Shown one piece after another: positions 8,113 to 17,172 of a stretch of DNA of 41,144 nt. Origin of the DNA: Lentilactobacillus diolivorans DSM 14421 (lineage in GTDB: Bacteria; Bacillota; Bacilli; Lactobacillales; Lactobacillaceae); NCBI RefSeq assembly GCF_001434255.1, contig NZ_AZEY01000073.1, forward strand, positions 10,116 through 51,259, given 5' to 3'. Each line of letters opens with the position of its first letter. Position 1 is the stretch's first letter. The notes beneath the pieces are model-generated. The model was not told where the DNA came from. It saw only the letters and a list, made by a program, of their open reading frames with translations, and searched no databases. The position numbers were made by a program, and so were the translations under genes.

Positions 8113-10017
8113 ATGATAAAAGCAGTTGTTTTTGATTGGGCAGGTACCACGATTGATTATGGGAGTCGCGCACCATTAGTTGCATTCCAACGGGCCTTTC
8201 ATAATTTTGGAATTGAGATTAGTGAGTCAACGATTCGCGCCGATATTGGGTTGGATAAATTATCGCACGTTAAAAAGATGATGAAATTAAAACCGTTACA
8301 GGATCAATGGCTGGCTCGATATCCCGATGTTTCAATTGAGGAAGCCATTCAAAAGATTTACCAGGAATTTCAAATTGAAATTCGCGCTGTCCTTCAGGAT
8401 ACGGCGAAGCTGAAGCCGGGGATGACTGAGTTACTTCGGTATTTAGATCATAATCGAATTGCGGTTGCCACGACAACCGGATATAACCAGGAAATGTTGA
8501 ATGAGGTCTCACCGTTAGCAGCTGCTCAAGGTTACGTTCCCAAGTTTAATATTACATCGGAGCAAACCAATTACGTGGGTCGTCCTAATCCGGATATGTT
8601 GCTGTTGGCCATGAAAAAGCTTGGAATCGAGGACCCGAGTCAAGTCATCAAAGTTGGTGATACGGTTAATGATATTTTGGAAGGTCGCAATGCTGGGGTC
8701 ACTTCAGTGGGAGTCATCGAGGGGAGTAACTTGATCGGTCTTTCAAAGGAAGATTATTTAAAACTCGATTATGACGAAAAGATGGCTGTAAAACGACATG
8801 CGCATGATCAGTTTATTAAAGCAGGAGCCAATGATGTGATTGACTCAATTGACCAATTGATTGGAGTGATTAAGGACATGGATGAATTAAGTAGTTTTGA
8901 TCATGAGAATCGGCAGGAAATTCTGTTAACTCCCGGGCCGCTGACAACTTCCGCCAATGTTAAAAAGGCAATGTTAATTGATCACGGGACTTGGGATGAT
9001 GACTATAAAGGCGTGACTCAAGAAATCCGTGGTGAATTATTAGCGATTGGAAAAGCTTCACCAAAAGCGTATACCAGCGTGTTAATGCAAGGTAGTGGGA
9101 CATTCTGTGTTGAGGCAACGTTGGGAACTGCGATACCCCAAAATCAGGCTAGTGTCTTAATGATCGCAATTAATGGTGCCTATGGCGAACGGATGGCCCA
9201 GATTGCTGATTATTATGGGATTACCCATATTGATTTACAGTTTAATGAGGACCAGCCGGTTGACCCGGCACGCGTATTGGATGAGATTGCGAAACATCCG
9301 GAGGTTACTCATTTTGCGGTTGTCCATTGTGAAACGACAACTGGTATCTTGAATCCGATTGAGCGAATTATTCCGATTTTAAATAAAATGGGAATCGTGA
9401 CAATTGTTGATGCAATGTCTAGTTTTGGTGGTGTTTCAATTGATATTAATCGGCTTGGCGTTGATTATTTAATTTCCAGCGCAAATAAATGTATTCAGGG
9501 TGTTCCTGGGTTCGGTTTTGTTATTGCAAAGAAATCAGTTATTGATAAGACGCAAGGCAATGCGCGTTCATTATCACTTGATCTATATGAACAATATCGA
9601 TGCTTCGAAGATCATGATGGCAAATGGCGGTTTACATCACCGACTCATGTTGTTTATGCATTTCAGGAAGCCATTGAAGAGTTAAAGGATGAGGGTGGTG
9701 TGGAAGCCCGAACCCAACGTTATCAAGCAAATGAGCAATTGCTAAGAAATAAAATGATTTTGCTGGATTACGAACCAGTGATTGACGAGCAGGTTCAGTC
9801 GCCAATCATTACGACGTTTAAGTATCCATCCGAAAATTTTGATTTTCATCAATTATACGAATTTTTAAAGGATCGTGGCTTCGTCATCTATCCGGGGAAG
9901 GTGTCAAAAATCGACAGCTTCCGAATCGGCAATATTGGTGAGGTGTATGAAGCTGATATTGAAAGATTGGTGGCGTTGGTGGGGAAATATGATAAGAGTG
10001 TGACTGCAAGCGCATAG
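8113..10017 (+). CDS. phnXW: Phosphonoacetaldehyde hydrolase / 2-aminoethylphosphonate-pyruvate transaminase fusion
   Basis: One 634-residue chain carrying both enzymes of 2-aminoethylphosphonate breakdown. Residues 1 to about 255 are a HAD-type phosphonatase: nucleophile Asp8 in FDWAGTTID, Schiff-base Lys49 in GLDKLSHV (41 residues on, as in known phosphonatases) and the GDTVNDILEG acidic motif. Residues about 268-634 are a PhnW aminotransferase, beginning ILLTPGPLTTSANV and carrying the PLP lysine Lys459 in SANKCIQGVPGFGF. The transaminase makes phosphonoacetaldehyde and alanine; the hydrolase then releases phosphate and acetaldehyde. The start has AGGAGG eight bases upstream. Last gene of the PhoP-type phn operon. 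The final codons (GTG ACT GCA AGC GCA TAG) lie inside a palindromic repeat. Confidence 0.93.
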   Translation: MIKAVVFDWAGTTIDYGSRAPLVAFQRAFHNFGIEISESTIRADIGLDKLSHVKKMMKLKPLQDQWLARYPDVSIEEAIQKIYQEFQIEIRAVLQDTAKLKPGMTELLRYLDHNRIAVATTTGYNQEMLNEVSPLAAAQGYVPKFNITSEQTNYVGRPNPDMLLLAMKKLGIEDPSQVIKVGDTVNDILEGRNAGVTSVGVIEGSNLIGLSKEDYLKLDYDEKMAVKRHAHDQFIKAGANDVIDSIDQLIGVIKDMDELSSFDHENRQEILLTPGPLTTSANVKKAMLIDHGTWDDDYKGVTQEIRGELLAIGKASPKAYTSVLMQGSGTFCVEATLGTAIPQNQASVLMIAINGAYGERMAQIADYYGITHIDLQFNEDQPVDPARVLDEIAKHPEVTHFAVVHCETTTGILNPIERIIPILNKMGIVTIVDAMSSFGGVSIDINRLGVDYLISSANKCIQGVPGFGFVIAKKSVIDKTQGNARSLSLDLYEQYRCFEDHDGKWRFTSPTHVVYAFQEAIEELKDEGGVEARTQRYQANEQLLRNKMILLDYEPVIDEQVQSPIITTFKYPSENFDFHQLYEFLKDRGFVIYPGKVSKIDSFRIGNIGEVYEADIERLVALVGKYDKSVTASA

Positions 10018-10109
10018 ATTCCAGAGTCTAAGCCCCAGCACGCAATATTCCAGGCTTTTGGGAATATTGCGTGCTGGGGTTTAGACGGCCGGAATCTGCT
10101 TGCAGTCAC
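10000..10109 (-). repeat. Long palindrome, member of the mosaic hairpin repeat family, overlapping the phnXW stop
   Basis: The inner arms 10026-10051 and 10061-10086 are complementary over 26 bases with one G-T pair, around the apex ATATTCC-loop-GGAATAT. The outer arms GTGACTGCAAGC (10000-10011) and GCTTGCAGTCAC (10098-10109) are perfectly complementary. Read on the minus strand it aligns with the copies at 24.1 and 27.9 kb: GCAAGCAG, then CCGGCC, then TCTAA, variable stem, AATATTCC. ACACGTTTCGGC just outside also matches the flank of those copies. A degenerate second TTTAGACGGC...ATCTGCT follows at 10152-10180. It probably terminates phnXW. Confidence 0.75.
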
Positions 10110-10204
10110 ACGTTTCGGCACGGTAGCAAATGGGATGTACGGCTGCGGTTATTTAGACGGCGGGGATCTGCTATTTATCACAGGTTTTAGATCAATAATG
10201 TATC

Positions 10205-10240
10205 AAAAAAGAGGTTGACCAGTAATAGGCACAACCTCTT
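10205..10240 (-). terminator. Terminator of the D,D-carboxypeptidase gene
   Basis: On the minus strand AAGAGGTTG and CAACCTCTT form a 9-bp stem followed by a run of T. It lies about 50 bases after the stop of the carboxypeptidase gene. Confidence 0.8.
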
Positions 10241-10292
10241 CATACATAACTTCAAGTCTACTTCGACGTTTATGAAACAACGAAAAGTTAGC

Positions 10293-11477
10293 TTAAGCTA
10301 ATTTATTATTATAAACATAATTCATTAACGAACGAGTTTCTGTAAATTCGTTTTGATCATGAAGCACAACCGTAATAATTCGGTCATGGCCAGCCTTTCG
10401 GCCAGTTCCAACGAAGCAGTAACCAGCTGGAACAGTATAGCCAGTCTTTAACCCGTCAACGTTTAGTGATTTTTGGTAATACTTTCGGCCAGGTAGCATA
10501 TTGTTATAATTGTAAAGCTTTTGACCATCCAAGGTCATTGATTTAATTGAAGCATCGGTTAAGACATCGTTATAATCGGCAATGAAGTGTTTTGCAATTT
10601 GAGCAACATCATTGGCTGACACTAAGTTGGCATTTGCGCCACCGATACTGTAACCAAACGGCTTTAAACTATTTTGTTCCATTCCTGATGCGGAAACAAA
10701 CGAAGCATCGGTTAAGTTCCAAAGTTTAGCCTGGGCATTCATCATATTAATGAATTTCTTATTGTAAGTTGGTGTTGAACCACCAGCAACCCATTGACCA
10801 AGAGCGATTGCGGCATTGTTTGAAGATTCAATTAGTCCAGCTAAATATAGGTCGCGAACAGTGTAGGAATTCTTGGTGAATTTGAAACCGCCAAAGTCCT
10901 TATCCTTGCCCAACTTTTTTAATCCGGCATTACTGGTATTAACCTTTGAATCCCAAGTGCCATCACCATTGCTAATCTTTTGGCGAACCAGATATAGGGT
11001 CATTAATTTAGTGATTGACGCAATTGGGCGGGGGGTATCAGCAGCTTTTGACCAAACGGTGCCGCCAGTGTTCATATCCAGCGCAACAGCTGATTGCGCA
11101 TACTTTAAGCCAAATGGTGACTTGCCAGGGGTAAGGTAGTTATGCCAAACGTATCCGGAAACTGAACCGCTTCCATTAGATACTTTATAATACAATGCCT
11201 TGGAAGCCCCATTCTTTAAAGTGACCTTCTTTGTGGCATACCAAGTCGTGTAAGGGTATGTTTTTAAGTTGGCAATTTTTTTGGTATGGGATAGATTATA
11301 AATCGCTCCGGCGGCCGACTTCTTATGATAGGGAGCCTTTTTTATGGTTGTAGTTGAAACAGTTGTATATTTAGGCGTTGTGGCAGCAAATGCGGTTTGA
11401 GCACTAACCCCAATTCCAAAACTAAATACAGCCGCACACGTAATTAAAGCCGTGCGCAGCCAACGATTAATTTTCAT
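10293..11477 (-). CDS. Serine-type D-alanyl-D-alanine carboxypeptidase (PBP5-like, peptidase S11)
   Basis: A 394-residue secreted penicillin-binding protein that trims the terminal D-Ala of peptidoglycan stem peptides. The signal peptide (about residues 1-31) ends in AFA. A basic, aromatic segment at 35-118 (TWYATKKVTLKNG, YYKVSNGSGSVSGYVW) resembles an SH3/GW-like wall-binding domain. The catalytic domain has S154xxK157 (SITK), SSN (second motif) and KTG in LKTGYTVPAGYC. There is no C-terminal amphipathic membrane anchor, unlike classical PBP5, so attachment may rely on the N-terminal domain. The start has GGAGGAATGTG upstream. Monocistronic with its own terminator. Confidence 0.9.
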   Translation of the reverse strand: MKINRWLRTALITCAAVFSFGIGVSAQTAFAATTPKYTTVSTTTIKKAPYHKKSAAGAIYNLSHTKKIANLKTYPYTTWYATKKVTLKNGASKALYYKVSNGSGSVSGYVWHNYLTPGKSPFGLKYAQSAVALDMNTGGTVWSKAADTPRPIASITKLMTLYLVRQKISNGDGTWDSKVNTSNAGLKKLGKDKDFGGFKFTKNSYTVRDLYLAGLIESSNNAAIALGQWVAGGSTPTYNKKFINMMNAQAKLWNLTDASFVSASGMEQNSLKPFGYSIGGANANLVSANDVAQIAKHFIADYNDVLTDASIKSMTLDGQKLYNYNNMLPGRKYYQKSLNVDGLKTGYTVPAGYCFVGTGRKAGHDRIITVVLHDQNEFTETRSLMNYVYNNKLA

Positions 11478-11617
11478 GATAATTCACATTCCTCCTCTTT
11501 AGTTGTTAGTTAAAATTGTAACATGTCTGAGAGAGCCCCCCCAAGGTTTTAACCAAATTGTAACTGAATTGGTGGATGTGCGTAACTATCGAAAAATGAT
11601 TGACCTATTCGATACAA

Positions 11618-12304
11618 CTAAGCTTGTTGATCGTCTAAATGATCAATATTGGTAAAATAGTCGGGAAATTTATCGATAACTGATTTTTGCTCACTTATCA
11701 TTAAATTTAAATGATTGTGGATCAGACTTTCGGCTTGTAAAGGTTTGTGACCCGTTAACGCGTCTAAAATTCCCTGGTGTTCTTGAATTAGGGTTGTTCG
11801 TGGCAGATTACTGTCATAAACTCGCAGTAACCGGTAGCGGTTCAGGTCAGTGCTAAATGTTTGCAGCCATTGCCAGACATTTTCCGAATCAGCAAACTGA
11901 TAAAGCTTTTGGTGAAAATCATTGTCTAATGCGAACAATTTCGGAATATCATGAGCTTGAACAGCATGTTTTTGTAAATTTAAGTTGATTGACAATTCTG
12001 CAATTTGTTGCTGGGTAATCGTTTCGCCGTCAGCACTGACGACGGCTTTTTCGAGTGTTTGACGAACAAACCGGGCATCAAGTGCTTTTTTTAAATTGAT
12101 TCGAGTAACGTAAGTGCCGCTTTGTGGCATCGAATAAAGCATGTTATCTCGGCGTAAGCGCAGCATGGCTTCTCTAATTGGGGTTCGGCTGACACCGATT
12201 GATTTCTCAAATTCCTTATCAGAAACACGTTGCCCCGGGTACAGTTTCAAATTCATAATTTGTGAATAGATTTGGTTGTAGGCTTTGTCTTGTAAACTTT
12301 CCAT
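11618..12304 (-). CDS. GntR family transcriptional regulator, FCD (FadR-like) subgroup
   Basis: A 228-residue regulator. The N-terminal winged helix covers about residues 5-70 (SDKEFEKSIGVSRTPIREAMLRLRRDNML, then the wing SGTYVTRI). The all-helical FCD ligand domain covers about 75-215, with the metal/ligand-type residues DNDFHQKLY and LIHNHLNLM. FCD regulators usually repress sugar-acid or carboxylate genes and are released by a pathway metabolite. The gene lies 135 bp downstream of KDG kinase on the same strand, so a sugar-acid effector is plausible. The start follows a weak site; ATGGAAAGTTTACAAG is the first in-frame ATG of the HTH. Confidence 0.88.
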   Translation of the reverse strand: MESLQDKAYNQIYSQIMNLKLYPGQRVSDKEFEKSIGVSRTPIREAMLRLRRDNMLYSMPQSGTYVTRINLKKALDARFVRQTLEKAVVSADGETITQQQIAELSINLNLQKHAVQAHDIPKLFALDNDFHQKLYQFADSENVWQWLQTFSTDLNRYRLLRVYDSNLPRTTLIQEHQGILDALTGHKPLQAESLIHNHLNLMISEQKSVIDKFPDYFTNIDHLDDQQA

Positions 12305-12382
12305 AATGATTATTCCCCATCTGTGATCGTTCGATTCCTTTTCTTCGAAATTATCTTATCATAGCGGTCAGCTTTTATTTAT

Positions 12383-12441
12383 AAAAAAGGCTTGTGATTG
12401 GCGCTCTTAAGGAATCCTTAAAAATGAGGATCACGTTTTTT
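12383..12441 (-). terminator. Possible terminator after KDG kinase
   Basis: On the minus strand CGTGAT and ATCAC pair, with A6 before and T6 after, spanning the kinase stop codon. Inside lies the 13-nt odd palindrome TAAGGAATCCTTA, which could instead be an operator for the GntR gene that follows. Weak. Confidence 0.4.
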
Positions 12442-13459
12442 ATCGGCGAATTGATTGGTCACTGTTTTTTAAGACTCGCATGATATCATTGTTAGTTGCT
12501 AAATTGAAATCGCCTGGAATGGTTAACTTCCAAGCGGCTGCCGCCATGGCATAATTAAGCTTTTGCGAATCGTTAAAATGATTTAAGAAACCATGAATGA
12601 TTCCCGCACCAAAGGCATCCCCGGCCGCAACTTCAGGAACTGTTGTCATCTGGTAAACCGGACTTTGATAAAATTGACGGTCGTGCAGAAGAAGCGATGT
12701 CCAACTGCTTTTTTGCGGCGAATATTGGTTGCGAAGAATGCTGGCAATCGCTTGGCAATTGGGATATTGGGCCAGGATAGCCGTCATTGCCCGCTTAAAA
12801 GTGTCTTTTTGATCGATAGCCAAGCCATGATTGCTGTTGGTCGTTTTTATATTAAATGACGGTAAAAGATCCTCATCATGAACAAGACAGATGGTAACGA
12901 AAGGCATAATTCTTTTAGTGAATTGCTGAGCCGCGCCGGGTGACCAGAGTTTACCCCGATAGTTGGCATCGTAAACAACTGGGATATCAGCTTGCCGACA
13001 AAATTTGACCGCGTTCAGTAATGTGTCTTGCAGATTGGGTGAAAGTGCCGGGGTAATGCCTGAAATATAGAAATAATCCGTTTGACCAAGCAATTCCGGC
13101 CATGGATAATCTTGGTCATCTGACAAGGCAAATGCGCTGTTGGATCGGTCATAAATGACGTTGCTTGGGCGAATACCAGCCCCGCGTTGTAGAAAATAGA
13201 GGCCGAGTCGTTCACCGCCGCGGCTGATTTGGTGGGTATCAACCCCGAATCCAGTTAGCTGCCTGATGACACCGTCACCAAGTTCATTTGCTGGAAGCTT
13301 GGTGATCAAGGAGGTTTGATCCCCTAGTTGACTGAGCGAGACAGCGACGTTGGCTTCAGCACCACCGTAGTTGGCCTCAAATGAATTGGCCTGAATAAAT
13401 GTTTGATTTGTCGGCGTTGTCAGTCGTAGCATGATTTCACCAAAAGTTGTTACCCGCAT
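12440..13459 (-). CDS. kdgK: 2-dehydro-3-deoxygluconokinase (PfkB family)
   Basis: A 339-residue PfkB carbohydrate kinase, most like KDG kinase, which phosphorylates 2-keto-3-deoxygluconate to KDPG in the cytoplasm. The N-terminal signature EIMLRLTTP...NYGGAEANVAVSLSQLG (substrate loop) and C-terminal AAGDAFGAGIIHGFL (catalytic Asp and anion hole) are both present. Length is normal. No KDG aldolase, isomerase or uronate transporter is in the window, so the substrate assignment rests on overall similarity; fructokinase or another sugar-acid kinase is possible. Downstream is the GntR/FCD regulator. The start ATG has only a weak GGGG site. Confidence 0.8.
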   Translation of the reverse strand: MRVTTFGEIMLRLTTPTNQTFIQANSFEANYGGAEANVAVSLSQLGDQTSLITKLPANELGDGVIRQLTGFGVDTHQISRGGERLGLYFLQRGAGIRPSNVIYDRSNSAFALSDDQDYPWPELLGQTDYFYISGITPALSPNLQDTLLNAVKFCRQADIPVVYDANYRGKLWSPGAAQQFTKRIMPFVTICLVHDEDLLPSFNIKTTNSNHGLAIDQKDTFKRAMTAILAQYPNCQAIASILRNQYSPQKSSWTSLLLHDRQFYQSPVYQMTTVPEVAAGDAFGAGIIHGFLNHFNDSQKLNYAMAAAAWKLTIPGDFNLATNNDIMRVLKNSDQSIRR

Positions 13460-13505
13460 GGTTTAAAACCCCATTTCCCTGATTATTTAAATAACATACT
13501 GTCTG

Positions 13506-13532
13506 ATTAGTATTTTACCATGATCTACCAAT
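13506..13532 (-). promoter_or_regulatory. Inverted repeat upstream of kdgK (possible GntR operator)
   Basis: ATTAGTA (13506-13512) and TACCAAT (13526-13532) form a near-perfect dyad with a 13-bp gap, about 50-75 bases before the kdgK start and close to a TAAAAT-like -10 on the minus strand. The neighbouring GntR/FCD protein is a candidate ligand. Suggestive only. Confidence 0.25.
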
Positions 13533-13680
13533 TGTGGACTTGTTCACAACATTGATATATCGCTCAAATAGTGGATTAATTATTGTGATTCCCGTTTAAT
13601 AGAGGTAGGGAGTTAGTTGGGGGACTGACTCCAAGTATTATTGTAAGTAAGGGACAATTATAAAAACGGGGGAATTGATC

Positions 13681-16116
13681 ATGGCACCACAAATGGGAGA
13701 TCCCAAGATTCGCTTTAAAATGTACAAAGCTGGAAAAATTTGGTTATATTCAGCAGTCGTCTTTATTGCGGCAACAATGGGAATGGGAATTGACAATCGT
13801 CAAGTGATGGCAGACGTTGCTGAAGGGAACGTTCAGACTGGGCAAGTGACAGAGGCCACCCCAAATCAGAGCGATGCTGATAAGCCGGCAACAACAAGCT
13901 CAGCGACTGTAAATGCGACAACCGCGGCCAGCAGTTCAACTGATGTCAGTCAGTCCACTTCCCAAGCAACCCGTCAACCAGTTAGGGCAACAACTGGTGA
14001 ACAAGTGACTAATCAGATTACTGCAAACAAATCTGTTCCATCAGCTGATCAAACGACTCAAAGTGCTGCAGTTGATCAAACCGTGGCGAAATCTGCCACC
14101 GTGGCCAATTTGGATAGCCAAGGGCAGGCACAGGAAGTTTCGGCAAACCGGGTGGCTGATCCAAAGCCGGTTGTCGTCAACTCGACAGCTACCCAGACCT
14201 CGGATCAGCAAACAACACCTCAGCAAACAACACCTCAGCAATCAACAGTTGCGAAACAGCCAGCTGCCAAATCGGGTGAGGCAAAACAAGTTGTGTCAGA
14301 AGTCAACCAGGCAAAACCAGATCAGCAGCGAGTAGGGGATGTCGTCACACCCACTGAGGTGAAAAAAGCGCCAGATCCCGTGGATACGACCAGTAAGCCA
14401 ACCGTAGAACCTGAGAAGCGTTCAGATGTCCCACAAACCAACACGTATCCGGGAACCATTTTCCATCAGGTTCCGGTATATGTAGGTGGTCAATTGGCAA
14501 ACCCACCTGGCAAGGATGCGATTATTAATGGGACGGGTGTTAGTAATAAGATCGGTCAATTACAGGCTGCCGATCTTATTCAACCGCAACATGAAAAAGA
14601 AATTATGAGTGGCGGTTATTATGATGGGCAAACTGCTTGGCAAGCGGGATTCCGAACTGATAATCAATTGATGTACCTGTATGAAGTTGATAAGACGGGG
14701 AAAATTGTTCAAACTCAAGAAATTCCGACTCCTGATTCGAGCCAGTTTGATGCTAATTGGAAATATACCAAGAACGGGACAGATTTATTTTGGGAGTATG
14801 GCTCACTTCAAATTGTGACAAAGACTGGGGCACAAAATATTCGACCACTTCAGTATATTCAGAATATCCCAGTAAAATATGTGGATCCGATGGGCAATGA
14901 GATTGCCCCGCAGGCAAAAGTTTCTGGTTATGTCGGAACGTACATTGACGCGCCATACCCTCAAATTCCCGGATATCGCTTAATTCGAGTTCCGTTTCAA
15001 AATGATGATCACCAATTTTTAATTAATAACGTGACGGCCACAACACCGACGACTGAATTTAAGCTGGAACAGGTTAATACCTATGTGGATAAATATTTCA
15101 AAGTTTTGGATACTCAAAATACCCAGTTAGTTTACGTAGTCGTAAAATATCCACCTGCATATGGTGGTGGCACTGAAACATCACGGACAGTTGAAATGAA
15201 AGCGGATCCATACGGCTTCTTCGGTTTTGGTTTTAACCGGGCTTGGGTAACGGCCAGCATGCCAATGCCGGTTGGGAATCCACTCATTTTCACCTATGAG
15301 CCGATCGCATCCTACAAACTCCAGATTAACTATTTAAATAAAGAAACAGGAGTAGCGATGGCGGTGCCATATCAAGCTGACGGTGCGGGAACTTATGAAA
15401 TCATTTCACCGGTTTTTTATGGGTTTACCAGCTCATTAAATGATGTTCAAGGGGTTCTTCAAAGAGATACAATCGTTAATGTGACTTATGAACGAACGCC
15501 AGATCCGGTAAAACCGATTGAACCAGGCAAACCTGTGACACCAGAAAGGCCCATAATACCTGTTACGCCAATTGTGCCGGTTGATCCAGTGAAGCCAAGT
15601 CGACCGATAGAACCGCTTCGTCCTGATGAACCGACGACACCATTGGTTTCTGTAACACCATATGAACCAGCAGGCCCAGGGCAGCCAATGGTCACAGGTG
15701 AATCAACCAAGGTAGTGCCCGTTCCGGTTCCAGACGCACAAAAAGGGATCAAACCAAATCAACCAACGGCTTTAAACCTGCCGAATGATTCTGCAAAGCT
15801 GACCGCACCAACTATTGAGGCGTTAAGTCATCCAAATGATGTTGGTGTCAAAGTGTCTAACCCACAGATGCCAAGCCAAAATGAGCGAGTTAATGTTAGC
15901 TCTAAGACCGACCAAACAGTTAACCGTTTAAATGATAAGAGTGGTGCTTCGCAAGTAAATGAGCCGAAGCCACAAACAATAAGAAGCGAGAAGCAGGCAG
16001 GGATGCTTCCTCAAACTGATGAGAAGAATAATGTGGGGATAAGCATTGCCGGTGGCGTGTTACTTGGATTGGTCGCTGGACTCGTTGGCTGGGTTTACCG
16101 TAAGAAACGGATATAG
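13681..16116 (+). CDS. LPQTD-anchored cell-surface protein with KxYKxGKxW signal and proline-rich stalk
   Basis: An 811-residue surface protein. The N-terminal signal contains MYKAGKIW, the KxYKxGKxW motif of lactobacillar exported proteins, followed by a hydrophobic stretch and the cut region VMADVAE. Residues about 40-260 are Ser/Thr/Gln/Ala-rich and disordered-looking. Residues about 260-600 hold the folded part, with IPVKYVDPMGNEI and a later KLQINYLNKETG that look like MucBP-type mucin-binding beta modules. A proline-rich stalk (about 605-690) follows. The sorting signal is LPQTD at 776-780, then a membrane helix and YRKKRI. Sortase A should link it to peptidoglycan. Start at the ATG after GGGGGAA; a TTG six bases earlier is less likely. 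Probably an adhesin; the ligand is unknown. Confidence 0.88.
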   Translation: MAPQMGDPKIRFKMYKAGKIWLYSAVVFIAATMGMGIDNRQVMADVAEGNVQTGQVTEATPNQSDADKPATTSSATVNATTAASSSTDVSQSTSQATRQPVRATTGEQVTNQITANKSVPSADQTTQSAAVDQTVAKSATVANLDSQGQAQEVSANRVADPKPVVVNSTATQTSDQQTTPQQTTPQQSTVAKQPAAKSGEAKQVVSEVNQAKPDQQRVGDVVTPTEVKKAPDPVDTTSKPTVEPEKRSDVPQTNTYPGTIFHQVPVYVGGQLANPPGKDAIINGTGVSNKIGQLQAADLIQPQHEKEIMSGGYYDGQTAWQAGFRTDNQLMYLYEVDKTGKIVQTQEIPTPDSSQFDANWKYTKNGTDLFWEYGSLQIVTKTGAQNIRPLQYIQNIPVKYVDPMGNEIAPQAKVSGYVGTYIDAPYPQIPGYRLIRVPFQNDDHQFLINNVTATTPTTEFKLEQVNTYVDKYFKVLDTQNTQLVYVVVKYPPAYGGGTETSRTVEMKADPYGFFGFGFNRAWVTASMPMPVGNPLIFTYEPIASYKLQINYLNKETGVAMAVPYQADGAGTYEIISPVFYGFTSSLNDVQGVLQRDTIVNVTYERTPDPVKPIEPGKPVTPERPIIPVTPIVPVDPVKPSRPIEPLRPDEPTTPLVSVTPYEPAGPGQPMVTGESTKVVPVPVPDAQKGIKPNQPTALNLPNDSAKLTAPTIEALSHPNDVGVKVSNPQMPSQNERVNVSSKTDQTVNRLNDKSGASQVNEPKPQTIRSEKQAGMLPQTDEKNNVGISIAGGVLLGLVAGLVGWVYRKKRI

Positions 16117-16217
16117 GCGTGATTAGACAACGGTTGAGCCATCTGATACTCGTCAGTTCCTTAGATAATAGTCTTTCAGTGAACCCCTGATTAAAAATCA
16201 AATATTTCGTTAATTAA

Positions 16218-16270
16218 AAGGATGGCTAACATCCCTCCATGTAACTGGAAGAGGGATGTTAGCCATCCTT
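16218..16270. terminator. Strong 20-bp hairpin between convergent genes
   Basis: Two perfect 20-base arms (16218-16237 and 16251-16270, starting AAGGATGGC) enclose a 13-base loop. The T-rich flank lies on the minus side, so it best terminates the leftward DUF975 gene, but it would also stall the rightward surface-protein transcript. The apex lacks ATATTCC, so it is not part of the mosaic repeat family. Confidence 0.8.
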
Positions 16271-16361
16271 GGTTTGTGGCAATTTTTACGTTTAACACAG
16301 TTATCTAAAAAGTTAAACTTGAAAAATTTTAATTTGATTCTGCAATTCATCCAACTTGATC

Positions 16362-17072
16362 TTAATCCGTTTTTTCAGAATCACTTGGATTTGAAGTAAT
16401 ATTTTTCGCTTTGGCAGCAATTTCGGCGTTTTGCTGAATTACTAACTCGTTGTAGTAGTTTGCAAAACTTAGGGTCGAATAAGGTAACACCCATATCCCG
16501 GCAATCCCGGCAGTGACGACAACCAGGAGTGCCCAACCAAGAAAACTGAGTTGCATCACAAACAATTCCCACTTGTGACCGTCCATAAGTTCACGACTTT
16601 GCGTGATGGCTTCCAGAAATCCAATTCGTTCGCCTCGGTCAATTGCGTCCCGGTAAATATAAATGGCTTGTGAATAGGCGAGTGATTTAATCATTCCAGG
16701 AATGAATAATAGTAATGACCAAAGAAAAATAAAGATCCACATCAAAATATCAATTAGTAATGTGCCGAGAAAATAATCACCATTTATGAAAATGGTAAAT
16801 GATTTTTGAAGTGGCTGTTCATATTCAAGCTTCTGGCGCATAGCATCAATGCAGACAAAGGCGATTCCAGCGGCAAGTAACAATAACAAGAGTGACAGCA
16901 AACTGTTAAGATTGGTCCAAACGGTTAGAACCATTGGTCGCTCGAAAACACCGTAACCAAACCATCCAATCAGGACTTCAATAATGAAAATTGGTAAAAA
17001 TAGCAAAAAGAAAAATGAGAAGTGCGCGTTTAAAATGCTCTTTGCGTCTTCCTTGATAGCTGCTCTGTTCAT
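16362..17072 (-). CDS. DUF975 family membrane protein
   Basis: A 236-residue integral membrane protein of the DUF975 type. It starts MNRAAIKEDAKSILNAHFSF behind GGGGGG; a longer frame to 17123 has no ribosome site at its start. About five hydrophobic segments follow, with the family string FLWSLLLFIPGMIKSLAYSQAIYIYRD, then EAITQSRELMDGHKWELFVMQLSFLGW. The tail after the last helix is polar. A second DUF975 gene is at 26811-27557 in this window. The function of the family is unknown to me; it is membrane-located and often near cell-envelope genes in lactobacilli. Monocistronic. Confidence 0.88.
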   Translation of the reverse strand: MNRAAIKEDAKSILNAHFSFFFLLFLPIFIIEVLIGWFGYGVFERPMVLTVWTNLNSLLSLLLLLLAAGIAFVCIDAMRQKLEYEQPLQKSFTIFINGDYFLGTLLIDILMWIFIFLWSLLLFIPGMIKSLAYSQAIYIYRDAIDRGERIGFLEAITQSRELMDGHKWELFVMQLSFLGWALLVVVTAGIAGIWVLPYSTLSFANYYNELVIQQNAEIAAKAKNITSNPSDSEKTD

Positions 17073-17172
17073 AATAATTCCCCCCTTCAACATAATTATA
17101 GAGTTACGGTGGGAATTAGCCAAAGAAAAAGAACGTTGAAAAGGAACTTACGTTAAGGCTTTCAACAGCTTT

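Noticed and set aside
15486-15752. Minus-strand frame with a Gly-x-y pattern like collagen
   Set aside because: It is the complement of the proline/threonine-rich stalk of the surface protein; the pattern comes from CCA/CCG codons read backwards, with no ribosome site.
16218-16270. Hairpin as another member of the mosaic repeat family
   Set aside because: It shares no module or apex (no ATATTCC) with the others; an ordinary strong terminator.
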